A DNA stretch of 9,753 nucleotides from Methyloceanibacter sp. (lineage in GTDB: Bacteria; Pseudomonadota; Alphaproteobacteria; Rhizobiales; Methyloligellaceae): the NCBI GenBank assembly GCA_022865725.1, contig JALHTP010000231.1, positions 1 to 9,753 on the forward strand. Reading direction: 5' to 3'. The position numbers were made by a program, and so were the translations under genes. This document shows positions 1 through 6,934 of this stretch, one piece after another; the stretch's first letter is position 1, and each line of letters begins with the position of its first letter. The notes beneath the pieces were generated by a model that did no database searches, was not told where the DNA came from, and saw nothing but the letters and a program-made list of their open reading frames with translations.

Positions 1-40
1 AAATCTGAGGCTCTCAGCCTGTAGCCCTGGTGTAGCCCCA

Positions 41-77
41 TAAAACTAATGGCCTAGCCAAAATTACCTAAGCCATT
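41..77 (-). terminator. Probable Rho-independent terminator of the tRNA gene
   Basis: Read on the minus strand, just past the tRNA CCA end, AAUGGCUUAG (77-68) pairs with CUAGGCCAUU (57-48). This gives a 10-bp stem with one G-U wobble and a 10-base loop, followed by AGUUUUA (47-41). The stem is only moderately GC-rich and the U-tract is short. The position, about 8 bases after the encoded CCA, is what a single-gene tRNA transcript needs. This call comes from the sequence alone; no folding energy was computed. Confidence 0.45.
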
Positions 78-84
78 GAATTTG

Positions 85-161
85 TGGTGGGCCCGGGAGG
101 GCTCGAACCTCCAACCAGACGGTTATGAGCCGCCGGCTCTAACCAATTGAGCTACGGGCCC
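85..161 (-). tRNA. tRNA with CAU anticodon, probably tRNA-Ile2 (lysidine-modified, reads AUA)
   Basis: The minus strand folds into a complete cloverleaf. The acceptor stem is GGGCCCG/CGGGCCC (161-155 with 95-89). The D-arm contains AATTGGTTA. The anticodon arm is GGCGG-CTCATAA-CCGTC with one G-U pair. The T-arm is GGAGG-TTCGAGC-CCTCC. The discriminator is A (88) and CCA is encoded (87-85). The anticodon is CAU, so it could be elongator Met or Ile2. The C4-G69 and C5-G68 pairs and A37/A38 match the determinants known for the lysidine synthetase TilS, which favours Ile2. It lacks the initiator-tRNA features (a 1-72 mismatch and three G-C pairs at the anticodon stem base). The tRNA type is certain; the Ile2 identity is inferred. 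Confidence 0.95.
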
Positions 162-282
162 CTTGTTTGCCAACGCCGCCTCATAGCAGAGTTCGCGGCT
201 GGCGCGAATTGCCGGAAGTTAATTTGCGCTTCTTCAGCCGGCGGGCAATCCTAATGAACGGCTGGCAACTTGCGGAGCTTCA

Positions 283-1002
283 ATGTCTCTCCCCTCCCCG
301 AAATACCTCTTCGCCTTGCTTCTCCTCGTCGCCTTCGCCCCGCTCCAGGCGGCGCCCGCGCTTGCGCATGACCAGCCCGAGAAGCGCACCATCTCGCTGG
401 TCGCCTCAGGCGCCATCAAGGCCACGCCCGACAAGGTGGATATCTCGACGGGGGTGACGAGCGAGGCCAATTCCGCCCGCGAAGCGCTCGACAAGAACAC
501 GGCCGCGATGACCAAGGTGGTCGAGGCGCTGAAATCCGACGGCATCGATCCCAAGGACATCCAGACCACGAATTTCTCGGTCGGCCCGATGTACGAGGTG
601 AAGGCGGAAGGCAAGCCGCCGGTGATCGTGGGCTACCGCGTGACCAATCAAGTCCGCATTACGCTGCACGATATTGGCAAGCTCGGCGCCATCCTCGACA
701 GAATGGTGAGCCTCGGCGCCAACCAGATCGATTCCATCGAGTTCGGCGTGGAAGAGCCGGAGGCGCTCAAGGACGCGGCGCGCAAACTCGCGCTGAAGAA
801 CGTCACCGACAACGCCAAGCTCTATGCCGAGGCTGCGGGCGTGGGCCTAGGCCAGATCCTCAGCATCGCCGAGGAGGAAAGCTCCTACCAGCCCAACTAC
901 GCGCCGGCGGCCGCCCGCATGGAGCTGTCGAAGGCCGTCCCTATCGAGGCCGGTACCGCCGCCGTCGAGGTGCGCGTCAGGGTGACCTGGGAGATCAACT
1001 AA
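283..1002 (+). CDS. Secreted SIMPL (DUF541) domain protein, BP26/YggE-like
   Basis: This 239-residue protein starts with a Sec signal peptide. A hydrophobic run at residues 9-20 (LFALLLLVAFAP) is followed by a plausible signal-peptidase I site after Ala28 (ALA-HD), so the mature protein should be periplasmic or outer-membrane associated. Residues 35-239 form one SIMPL domain. Recognisable landmarks are a starting ISLVASGAIKATPDKV strand, a middle GYRVTNQVRITLHDIGKLGAILD segment, and a closing VEVRVRVTWEIN strand. The order and spacing resemble Brucella BP26/Omp28 and E. coli YggE. Family members form oligomeric periplasmic assemblies and have been linked to oxidative stress protection, but the biochemical role is not settled. 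The ATG is supported by CGGAG at 273-277, five bases upstream. The gene stands alone, divergent from the tRNA, and a strong palindrome begins directly after the stop codon. Confidence 0.9.
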   Translation: MSLPSPKYLFALLLLVAFAPLQAAPALAHDQPEKRTISLVASGAIKATPDKVDISTGVTSEANSAREALDKNTAAMTKVVEALKSDGIDPKDIQTTNFSVGPMYEVKAEGKPPVIVGYRVTNQVRITLHDIGKLGAILDRMVSLGANQIDSIEFGVEEPEALKDAARKLALKNVTDNAKLYAEAAGVGLGQILSIAEEESSYQPNYAPAAARMELSKAVPIEAGTAAVEVRVRVTWEIN

Positions 1003-1184
1003 CCTCTCCCCGGCGGGGAGAGGTCGTATCGAAGCCCTCTAGCGGCTTCGATACGGGTGAGGGGAAACCCGGGTGCAAACGTGCATAGATTTCCGCCCCC
1101 TCACCCTCTCCGCCATGCGACTTGCGCATGAGCTTCGCTCGCGCAAGATCGCGTCGGAAAACCCTCTCCCCATAGGGGCGAGGG
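1003..1184. repeat. Composite intergenic palindromic element, copy 1
   Basis: The element starts one base after the SIMPL stop codon. It opens with a perfect 9-bp hairpin, CCTCTCCCC/GGGGAGAGG (1003-1023, loop GGC). Next is an 11-bp hairpin GTATCGAAGCC/GGCTTCGATAC (1026-1054). Then GGGTGAGGGG (1055-1064) faces its inverted partner CCCCCTCACCC (1096-1106). It closes with CCCTCTCCCC/GGGGCGAGGG (1162-1184, one mismatch). The segment 1096-1130 recurs almost exactly, inverted, at 7589-7624. No reading frame here looks coding. The first hairpin may also act as a transcription end point for the SIMPL gene, although no U-tract follows. This is a dispersed repeat of the REP/BIME type by architecture; I do not recognise a named family. 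Confidence 0.75.
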
Positions 1185-1276
1185 ATGGCGCTCTGCCTTT
1201 TTCGATCTCGTGGCGCCTTCCGATTCCTGATTCATATCAAGGCTGAACGGCCGGGCTTTCCAGTAGTTTAGCTGGC

Positions 1277-3346
1277 ATGGCAGCCCCAGACGCAAAGCTC
1301 GCCGGAGCCTCGGACAAGCACGCTCGCGACCGGGCAATCATGGTCACGCGGCATCTCGCGGCGCGCGGCATTTCCGACCCGCTTGTGATTGCGGCCATGG
1401 GCAAGGTGGCGCGCGAGGCCTTCGTGCCCGAGGGGCTCAAGGAGTTCGCCTACGAGGACTCCGCGCTCCCCATCGAGGCCGGCCAAACCATCTCGCAGCC
1501 TTATATCGTCGCCCGCATGATCGAGCTCCTGGAGCTTCAGCCCACCGACACGGTGCTGGAGGTCGGCGCTGGCTCGGGCTACGCCGCCGCCGTGCTCAGC
1601 CGCATCGCCAGCAAGGTCTACTCGATTGAGCGCCACGAGGAGCTCGCGACTGAGGCCCGTGCGCGCCTGAAGCGTCTCGGCTACGCCAATGCCGAGATCA
1701 TCTTTGCCGACGGCACCACAGGATCGCCCGAAAAGGCCCCGTTCGACGCCATCCTCGTCTCTGCCGGCGGTCCGAAAGTGCCGGAGCCGCTGAAGCAGCA
1801 GCTGGCAATAGGCGGGCGCCTAGTGATCCCCGTCGGCCGCGATGTCCACCAGACGCTCCTGCTCGTCCGCCGCATCGACGAGGACAGCTTCGAGGAGGAG
1901 GACCATGGCGGCGTCAGCTTCGTGCCGCTGATCGGGGCGGAAGGATGGGTCGAGCCCGGAAAGGCCAAGCAAGAGACCGCGATCGACGCGGAAGCTTCCG
2001 GCTTCGCCAACGGGCTGCTGATGCCGGCGCGGCGCGCCAAGGCGATCCGCACCGAGCTAAGTCATCTCATCGCCGAGGCGGCTGAGCCGTTCGGCGATCT
2101 CGACGAGCTTACGAGCCTGGCCGAGCGCTTCGCCCACAAGCGCGTCGTGCTGCTCGGCGAGGCGACGCATGGCACGGCCGAGTTCTACGATGCCCGCGCG
2201 GCGATCACCGCGATGCTGGTCGCCCGCCATGGCTTCAATATCGTCGCGGTCGAAGCCGACTGGCCGGACGCCGCGGTCTACGATGCCTATGTACGTGGCC
2301 TGCCCCGACCCAAGGTGCCGCAAGCCGCCTTCACGCGCTTCCCCACCTGGATGTGGCGGAACGGCGAGGTCGCCGATTTCCTCAAGCGGCTGAAGGCCAT
2401 CAATGAAGGGATCGGCGATCCTGAGCGGAAATGCGGCTTCTACGGGCTCGACGTCTATAGCCTCGGCGCCTCGATCGAGGCGGTGCTGCTCTATCTCGAC
2501 AAGGTCGACGCGAGCGCGGCGCGGATCGCGCGGGAGCGCTATGGCTGCCTGGCGCCATGGCGCTCCGATCCGGTGCGCTATGGACGCATGGCGCTCTCCC
2601 GCGGCTATGCGGTGTGCGAGAAGCCGGTGGCGGACGCCCTGCTCGATCTCCTCAGGAAGCGTCTCGACTATCACTTCAAGGATGGCGAAGCGTTTTTCAG
2701 CGCCGAGCAGAACGCGCGTATCGTGACGGCGGCCGAGCAATATTACCGGGTGATGTATTACGGCGACGCCGTTTCGTGGAATTTGCGCGACCAGCATATG
2801 TTCGACACGCTGGAGCGGCTGCTTGCGCATCGTGGACCCAGCTCCAAGGCTGTCGTCTGGGCGCACAATTCGCATATCGGCGATGCCGAATTCACCGAGA
2901 TGGGCCAGGTCCGGGGCGAGCATAATATCGGGCAGCTCGCGCGCGGGCGCTTCGGGGAAGAGGCCGCGCTGATCGGCTTCGGCACCGACCGCGGCACGGT
3001 CGCGGCGGCGTCCGACTGGGATGGCCCCATGGAGATCAAGCGCGTGCGCACCGCTCGCGATGATTCCTATGAGGGCAGCTCGCGCGATTCCGGAATTCCC
3101 GCCTTTTTCCTCGAGACCGGCCCCGGCCAAAAAGAGCACATCCGCTCAGCGCTCGCCGAGCCGCTGCTCGAGCGCGCCATCGGCGTGATCTACCGGCCCG
3201 AGACAGAGCTCCTGTCGCATTATTTCCAGGCCGAGCTGTCGCGGCAATTCGATGCCTGGATCTGGTTTGCCGAGACCAAGGCCGTGGCGGCGCGCGCCGA
3301 TGCCCATCCGCACGGCCCCGACGAGACCTATCCCTTCGGGCTTTAG
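1277..3346 (+). CDS. Fusion protein: L-isoaspartate O-methyltransferase plus erythromycin-esterase-family domain
   Basis: This 689-residue protein is predicted cytosolic, with no signal peptide. Residues about 15-224 are a Pcm-type methyltransferase. PIEAGQTISQPYIVARM (65-81) is the family signature, LEVGAGSGY (94-102) is the SAM-binding motif I, and FVPLIG (215-220) is the usual C-terminal strand. Pcm methylates isoaspartyl residues so that damaged proteins can be repaired. A linker (about 225-255) leads into an erythromycin-esterase-family domain (about 260-670). Its landmarks are GEATHGTAEF (294-303, His298), VEADWPDA (325-332, Glu326), FYGLDVYSL (388-396) and WAHNSHIGD (528-536, His530/His533). 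His298 and Glu326 match the positions expected to be catalytic. The esterase half is not proof of macrolide resistance, since most homologues have unknown substrates. No clear Shine-Dalgarno precedes this ATG, and Met22 (nucleotide 1340) is a possible alternative start. Both domains are intact and in one frame without interruption. Confidence 0.9.
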   Translation: MAAPDAKLAGASDKHARDRAIMVTRHLAARGISDPLVIAAMGKVAREAFVPEGLKEFAYEDSALPIEAGQTISQPYIVARMIELLELQPTDTVLEVGAGSGYAAAVLSRIASKVYSIERHEELATEARARLKRLGYANAEIIFADGTTGSPEKAPFDAILVSAGGPKVPEPLKQQLAIGGRLVIPVGRDVHQTLLLVRRIDEDSFEEEDHGGVSFVPLIGAEGWVEPGKAKQETAIDAEASGFANGLLMPARRAKAIRTELSHLIAEAAEPFGDLDELTSLAERFAHKRVVLLGEATHGTAEFYDARAAITAMLVARHGFNIVAVEADWPDAAVYDAYVRGLPRPKVPQAAFTRFPTWMWRNGEVADFLKRLKAINEGIGDPERKCGFYGLDVYSLGASIEAVLLYLDKVDASAARIARERYGCLAPWRSDPVRYGRMALSRGYAVCEKPVADALLDLLRKRLDYHFKDGEAFFSAEQNARIVTAAEQYYRVMYYGDAVSWNLRDQHMFDTLERLLAHRGPSSKAVVWAHNSHIGDAEFTEMGQVRGEHNIGQLARGRFGEEAALIGFGTDRGTVAAASDWDGPMEIKRVRTARDDSYEGSSRDSGIPAFFLETGPGQKEHIRSALAEPLLERAIGVIYRPETELLSHYFQAELSRQFDAWIWFAETKAVAARADAHPHGPDETYPFGL

Positions 3347-3444
3347 GCCGCGCGTACTACCCCATTCATATCATTGCCGTTTTGTAAGGGTTCGATGGCG
3401 CCCGTTCATGCTAAGAGCGGAAGCTCTCAGGAAAAGCGGGCTCG

Positions 3445-4908
3445 ATGGGAACGCGTTGGCTCACGGTGCTGCTGGTCGCTGGCCTCGCGGCAGGCGCCTT
3501 CTACTATTTTTGGCAGAACGGCTCTGCCGCCAAGCTCGATATCCAAACGGTTGCCGCCACGCGCGGCGATGTCCGCCGGGTGGTCTCGACCTCCGGCACC
3601 GTGCGCGCGCTCGGCACCGTGGATATCGGCTCGCAGCTCTCAGGCAATATCGGCGAACTCAATGCCGATTTCTCATCACAGGTGAAAAAGGGCCAGGTGC
3701 TCGCCCGCATCGAGCCGTCCACCTTCGACACCAGGGTGCGCGAGGAGGAGGCGGGCCTGGCCATCGCCAAGGCCAATGTGACGCTTCAGGAAGCGAGCGT
3801 CGCGCGGGCCGAATCCAATCTGCATAAGGCCGAGCTCGATCTCGGCCGCGCCGCCGAGCTCGTCAGGAAAGGCGCCGGCACGCAAGCCGTCCTCGACACT
3901 ACGACGGCGGCGCAACAAGGCGCCATCGCCGACCTCGCCATCGCCAAGGCGCAGGTCGATAACGCCAAGGCCACGCTCGAGCAGCGCCAGGCCACCCTCG
4001 ACAGCGCCCGCATCGACCTGGAGCGCACCTATATCCGCTCGCCCATCGACGGCGTGGTCATCGAGCGGACCGTGGAGGCGGGGCAGACCGTGGCGGCGAG
4101 CATGACGGCGCCGAAGCTCTTCACCATCGCCCAGGACCTGGCCCATGTGCAGATCGAGGCGCAGGTGGACGAGGCCGATATCGGTCAGGTATCGAGCGAC
4201 AACCCGGTCAGCTTCACCGTCGATGCCTATCCCGACGTGACCTTCAAGGGAGAGGTCGAGCAGATCAGGCTCGCGCCGGTCGCGCTGAACAACGTGGTCA
4301 CCTACACGGTGGTGATCGCCGCCGACAATCCTCTGGGCCGGCTTCTGCCCGGCATGACGGCCACTGTCGAGATCGTCTCCGGCGAGCACAAGGACGTGGT
4401 GGTGGTGCCGAGCGAGGCGTTGCGTTTCCAGCCGCGCGGACCGGCGCAAGCCGCCCTGACGCGCGATGGCTGGTCGACAGGTGCGACCCTCGCTCCGGCG
4501 GGCGAACGCGGCGCGCGCCTCTTGCAACGGCTGAAAGATCAGCTCGCGCTTGGCGAAGAGGAGATGGGAAAGATCCGCGCCGCGCTCGAGGCCGAGTTCG
4601 CCGCGCTCAGAAGCGCAGGTCACCCTGGAACAGCGCCGATGCAGGACGATGTGCGCGAGCAGGTGCGCATGCGCATCGCCAAGGTGCTCCGCGCCGTGCT
4701 CACGCCCGAGCAATACAAGAAATACGAGGAGATGGCGCGGCAAAGACCCAGCGGCCCGCGCAGGGTCACGCTGTGGACCTATGAGGACGGCGCCTTCTGG
4801 CCGCATGAGGTCAGGCTCGGCCTCACCGACGGAAGCGTCACCGAGGTTGTCGAAGGCTTGCCCGAGGGAGCCCAGGTCGTGGTTCGCGCGCGCGAGGCGG
4901 CGCAATGA
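3445..4908 (+). CDS. Periplasmic adaptor (membrane fusion protein) of a MacA/YknX-type ABC efflux system, with a Spy/CpxP-like insert
   Basis: The protein has 487 residues. It starts with an inner-membrane anchor (about 5-23), followed by a lipoyl half-motif and barrel-sandwich strands (about 35-90, SGTVRALGTVDIGSQLSG). An alpha-helical hairpin (about 92-192) is rich in Ala, Glu and Lys. The second lipoyl half is TYIRSPIDGVVIERTVEAGQ (195-214), and a beta-barrel follows (about 233-325, ending LLPGMTATVEI...VVVVPSEAL). Residues about 334-438 are extra and helical, with QLALGEEEMGKIRAALEAE and VLTPEQYKKYEEM resembling the paired LTxxQ elements of Spy/CpxP proteins. The membrane-proximal domain then resumes (439-482, VTLWTYEDGAFWPHEVRLG). 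MacA proteins are usually near 370 residues, so the insert accounts for the excess. Such adaptors stimulate the ATPase and bridge to an outer-membrane channel. The stop overlaps the next start (ATGA). A weak AGGA lies at 3429-3432. The substrate is unknown. Confidence 0.88.
   Translation: MGTRWLTVLLVAGLAAGAFYYFWQNGSAAKLDIQTVAATRGDVRRVVSTSGTVRALGTVDIGSQLSGNIGELNADFSSQVKKGQVLARIEPSTFDTRVREEEAGLAIAKANVTLQEASVARAESNLHKAELDLGRAAELVRKGAGTQAVLDTTTAAQQGAIADLAIAKAQVDNAKATLEQRQATLDSARIDLERTYIRSPIDGVVIERTVEAGQTVAASMTAPKLFTIAQDLAHVQIEAQVDEADIGQVSSDNPVSFTVDAYPDVTFKGEVEQIRLAPVALNNVVTYTVVIAADNPLGRLLPGMTATVEIVSGEHKDVVVVPSEALRFQPRGPAQAALTRDGWSTGATLAPAGERGARLLQRLKDQLALGEEEMGKIRAALEAEFAALRSAGHPGTAPMQDDVREQVRMRIAKVLRAVLTPEQYKKYEEMARQRPSGPRRVTLWTYEDGAFWPHEVRLGLTDGSVTEVVEGLPEGAQVVVRAREAAQ
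4444..4758 (+). other. Region encoding the helical insert in the adaptor protein (LTxxQ-like)
   Basis: This span encodes residues 334-438 of the adaptor. It interrupts the usual path from the beta-barrel strand ending in VPSEAL to the C-terminal membrane-proximal domain. The insert has a loop (334-355), a helix with LALGEEEMGKIRAAL (367-381), a short Gly/Pro break (392-398) and a long amphipathic helix ending in LTPEQYKKYEEM (419-430). Two helices with an L-x-L-x-x-x-E/Q and an LTPEQ motif are typical of Spy/CpxP/ZraP-like periplasmic proteins. The resemblance is by eye only. Confidence 0.5.
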
Positions 4909-5627
4909 CGCGGCCGCAAGCCGCCGCGGAACGCACGACTGCTTCCCTGCCCCCGCAGATCGTCGCGCGCGATCTGGTCAAGACCTACACGCTCGGCGGC
5001 AGCGTCATCGGCGCGCTCCAGGGCATTAGCGTCGAGGTCGAGCGCGGCGAATATCTTGCCGTCACCGGGGCCTCGGGCTCCGGCAAGTCGACCTTTATGA
5101 ACCTTATCGGTGCGCTCGACACGCCGACCAGCGGCTCGCTTCACGTCGAGGGCCGCGAACTCGGCCGGCTCGGCGTCGATCAGCTCGCGCTCTACCGCAA
5201 CGAGAAGATCGGCTTCGTGTTCCAGACCTTCAATCTGTTGGCGCGGACGAGCGCGCTCGACAATGTCGCGCTGCCGCTGCTCTATTCGCCCCGCGGCCAC
5301 AGCGGCGCCCGCGACAAGGCCAAAGCCTGCCTCGCCAAGGTCGGGCTAGCGCACCGCGAGGACCACCAGCCCTCGGAGCTGTCCGGCGGGCAGCAGCAGC
5401 GGGTGGCGATCGCGCGCGCGCTGGTCAACGATCCGCATATCATCCTCGCCGACGAGCCGACCGGCGCGCTCGACAGCCACACCACCGAGGAAATCATTGC
5501 GCTGTTCGAGGAGCTGAACGCGACCGGCATCACGGTGATCATCGTCACCCATGAGCCCGACATCGCCAAGCGCGCGCGGCGGCGGCTCACCTTCCGCGAC
5601 GGCCAGATCGTCGAGGATGCTTCGTGA
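4905..5627 (+). CDS. ABC transporter ATP-binding protein, MacB/LolD/YknY type
   Basis: This is a 240-residue cytoplasmic ATPase with every nucleotide-binding motif intact. Walker A is GASGSGKST (55-63), the Q-loop glutamine is Gln107 in FVFQTFN, and the signature is LSGGQQQR (159-166). Walker B is IILADE (179-184) followed by the D-loop PTGALD, and the H-loop is His216 in VTHEPD. Homology to the MacB/LolD subfamily begins near residue 19 (IVARDLVKTYTLGG), so the first 18 residues are a non-conserved lead. The ATG sits inside the adaptor stop (4-base overlap ATGA), and GAGG lies about nine bases upstream, consistent with translational coupling. It should pair with the permease encoded next. 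In E. coli MacB the two are one polypeptide; here they are separate, as in YknYZ and LolDCE. Confidence 0.94.
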   Translation: MTRPQAAAERTTASLPPQIVARDLVKTYTLGGSVIGALQGISVEVERGEYLAVTGASGSGKSTFMNLIGALDTPTSGSLHVEGRELGRLGVDQLALYRNEKIGFVFQTFNLLARTSALDNVALPLLYSPRGHSGARDKAKACLAKVGLAHREDHQPSELSGGQQQRVAIARALVNDPHIILADEPTGALDSHTTEEIIALFEELNATGITVIIVTHEPDIAKRARRRLTFRDGQIVEDAS

Positions 5628-6856
5628 ACGTGCTCGCCTCCTGCAAGGTCGCTATCGGCGCGCTCAAGGTGAACGCGCTGCGCAGCTTCCTCGCCATGCT
5701 CGGCGTGATCATCGGGGTCGCCTCGGTGATCGTCATGGTGTCGGTGGCGACCGGCGCAGGCCAGGCCATCGAGGCCCGCATCAAGGCGCTCGGCACCAAT
5801 GTGCTCGTGGTCATGCCGGGCTCGTTCACCTCAGGCGGCAGGCGCGCCGGCGAAGGCACCGCCTTGGCGCTGTCGGAGGACGACCTTGCGGCGATCCGCG
5901 CCACCGTTCCAGGCGTCGCCGCCGTGGCAGGCATGGTAAGCGGGTCGGCGCCGGTCGTCGTCGGCAACGCCAATTGGACCACATCGGTCAACGGCGTGAA
6001 CGAGGATTTCCTCGAAGTGCGCGACTGGCCGGTCGCCGAGGGCCGCAGCTTCACCGAGGCCGAGCTTCGCGCCGGCGCCAAGGTCGCCATTCTCGGCGCC
6101 ACCACGGCGCGCGAGCTGTTCGGCTCGGCGCCTGTGATTGGCGAGCAGATCCGCATCAAGAACGTGCCCTTCACCGTGATCGGCGTGCTCACGGCAAAAG
6201 GCCAGTCGGGCTGGGGCACCGATCAGGACGATACCGCGCTCGTTCCGCTTGCGACCGCCAGGCGCCGGCTGTTCGGGGCCGAGCAGACCGTCCCCGACAA
6301 TCTCCGCCAGATCATGGTCGAGATCGCTTCGACCGAAGGGATGGGCGACGCGCAGGAAGAGATCGAGACGCTGCTGCGCGAAAGGCGGCATGTCCGGACA
6401 GGCTCCCCCGATGACTTCCAGGTGCGCAACATGGCCGAATTCATCCGCGCGCGAAGCGAGTCGCAAAGCATCCTCGGCCTCCTGCTCGGCGCCACCGCCG
6501 CCATCTCGCTGATCGTGGGCGGCATCGGCATCATGAATATCATGCTGGTCTCGGTGACCGAGCGCACCCGGGAGATCGGTTTGCGCATGGCGGTCGGCGC
6601 GAGACGCCGCGACATCTTGAGTCAGTTCCTGATCGAGGCGGTGACGCTGTGCGTCCTGGGCGGACTGATCGGGCTTACGATCGGCGGCGGCACGGCGCTC
6701 GCCATGTCGATCTGGGGGAATTGGCCGATTTCGCTCTCGCCCAGTCTCGTGCTGATCGCGCTTGCCTCGGCCGGGCTGGTGGGCGTGTTCTTCGGCTATT
6801 ACCCCGCGCGCCGCGCCTCGCTGATGAACCCGATCGACGCGCTCCGCTATGAGTGA
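5624..6856 (+). CDS. ABC transporter permease, MacB/YknZ (FtsX-type) family
   Basis: This 410-residue inner-membrane protein has four predicted membrane segments, at about 22-43, 283-308, 338-361 and 373-394. Between the first and second lies a large periplasmic domain (about 45-275, MacB_PCD type), starting GAGQAIEARIKALGTNVLVVMPG. The C-terminal FtsX domain carries LIVGGIGIMNIMLVSVTERTREIGLRMAVGARR in its middle and ends FGYYPARRASLMNPIDALRYE, a near-universal MacB-family tail. This family moves substrates by mechanotransmission rather than through a membrane pore. The GTG start overlaps the ATPase stop (GTGA), and GAGG at 5613-5616 serves as the ribosome-binding site. With the adaptor and ATPase this forms a complete inner-membrane export unit. 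No outer-membrane factor is encoded nearby, so a TolC-like partner would have to come from elsewhere. Confidence 0.94.
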   Translation: MNVLASCKVAIGALKVNALRSFLAMLGVIIGVASVIVMVSVATGAGQAIEARIKALGTNVLVVMPGSFTSGGRRAGEGTALALSEDDLAAIRATVPGVAAVAGMVSGSAPVVVGNANWTTSVNGVNEDFLEVRDWPVAEGRSFTEAELRAGAKVAILGATTARELFGSAPVIGEQIRIKNVPFTVIGVLTAKGQSGWGTDQDDTALVPLATARRRLFGAEQTVPDNLRQIMVEIASTEGMGDAQEEIETLLRERRHVRTGSPDDFQVRNMAEFIRARSESQSILGLLLGATAAISLIVGGIGIMNIMLVSVTERTREIGLRMAVGARRRDILSQFLIEAVTLCVLGGLIGLTIGGGTALAMSIWGNWPISLSPSLVLIALASAGLVGVFFGYYPARRASLMNPIDALRYE

Positions 6857-6918
6857 GGCTTAGGTGCAAGCTTGCGCCGCCTGTGGTCTAGTCGGGACGC
6901 GCATCATGCTCTTGAGCC

Positions 6919-6924
6919 GAAGGA
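6919..6924 (+). promoter_or_regulatory. Ribosome-binding site fixing the start of the 99-residue membrane protein
   Basis: GAAGGA lies 10 bases before the ATG at 6935. A TTG at 6872 is in the same frame but has no comparable site, so the ATG start is preferred. Confidence 0.5.
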
Positions 6925-6934
6925 CGACAAGCCC

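Noticed and set aside
1..41. Minus-strand ATG at 41-39 opening a frame that leaves the window (MGLHQGYRLRASD)
   Set aside because: Only 13 codons are visible, there is no Shine-Dalgarno, and it directly abuts the likely tRNA terminator. It cannot be supported.
162..282. Promoter for the tRNA (TGCTATGAG on the minus strand near 188-180)
   Set aside because: A -10-like TATGAG lies at a sensible distance from the tRNA 5' end, but the matching -35 position (TTCGCG) is too poor to support a call.
2057..3139. Long minus-strand open frame (360 codons) opposite the esterase domain
   Set aside because: Its translation has no recognisable motif and mirrors the GC-rich third positions of the plus-strand gene, which carries clear family motifs across the same span.
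3347..3444. Sigma-70 promoter in the gap before the adaptor gene
   Set aside because: TTGCCG (3374-3379) and TTGTAA (3382-3387) could be -35 elements, but no acceptable -10 hexamer lies 16-18 bases downstream of either.
3676..4905. Long minus-strand open frame (409 codons) opposite the adaptor gene
   Set aside because: It is Arg/Gly/His-rich low-complexity sequence typical of a codon-bias shadow. The plus-strand adaptor reading has lipoyl and beta-barrel motifs and is coupled to the ATPase gene.
5551..6414. Plus-strand open frame of 287 codons overlapping the ATPase and permease genes
   Set aside because: It is an arginine- and glycine-rich frame-shifted shadow with no motif. It would overlap two well-supported genes.
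6866..6875. Palindrome GCAAGCTTGC after the permease stop
   Set aside because: It has no loop and no U-tract, and a ten-base palindrome in GC-rich DNA is not unusual. No terminator or operator is called.
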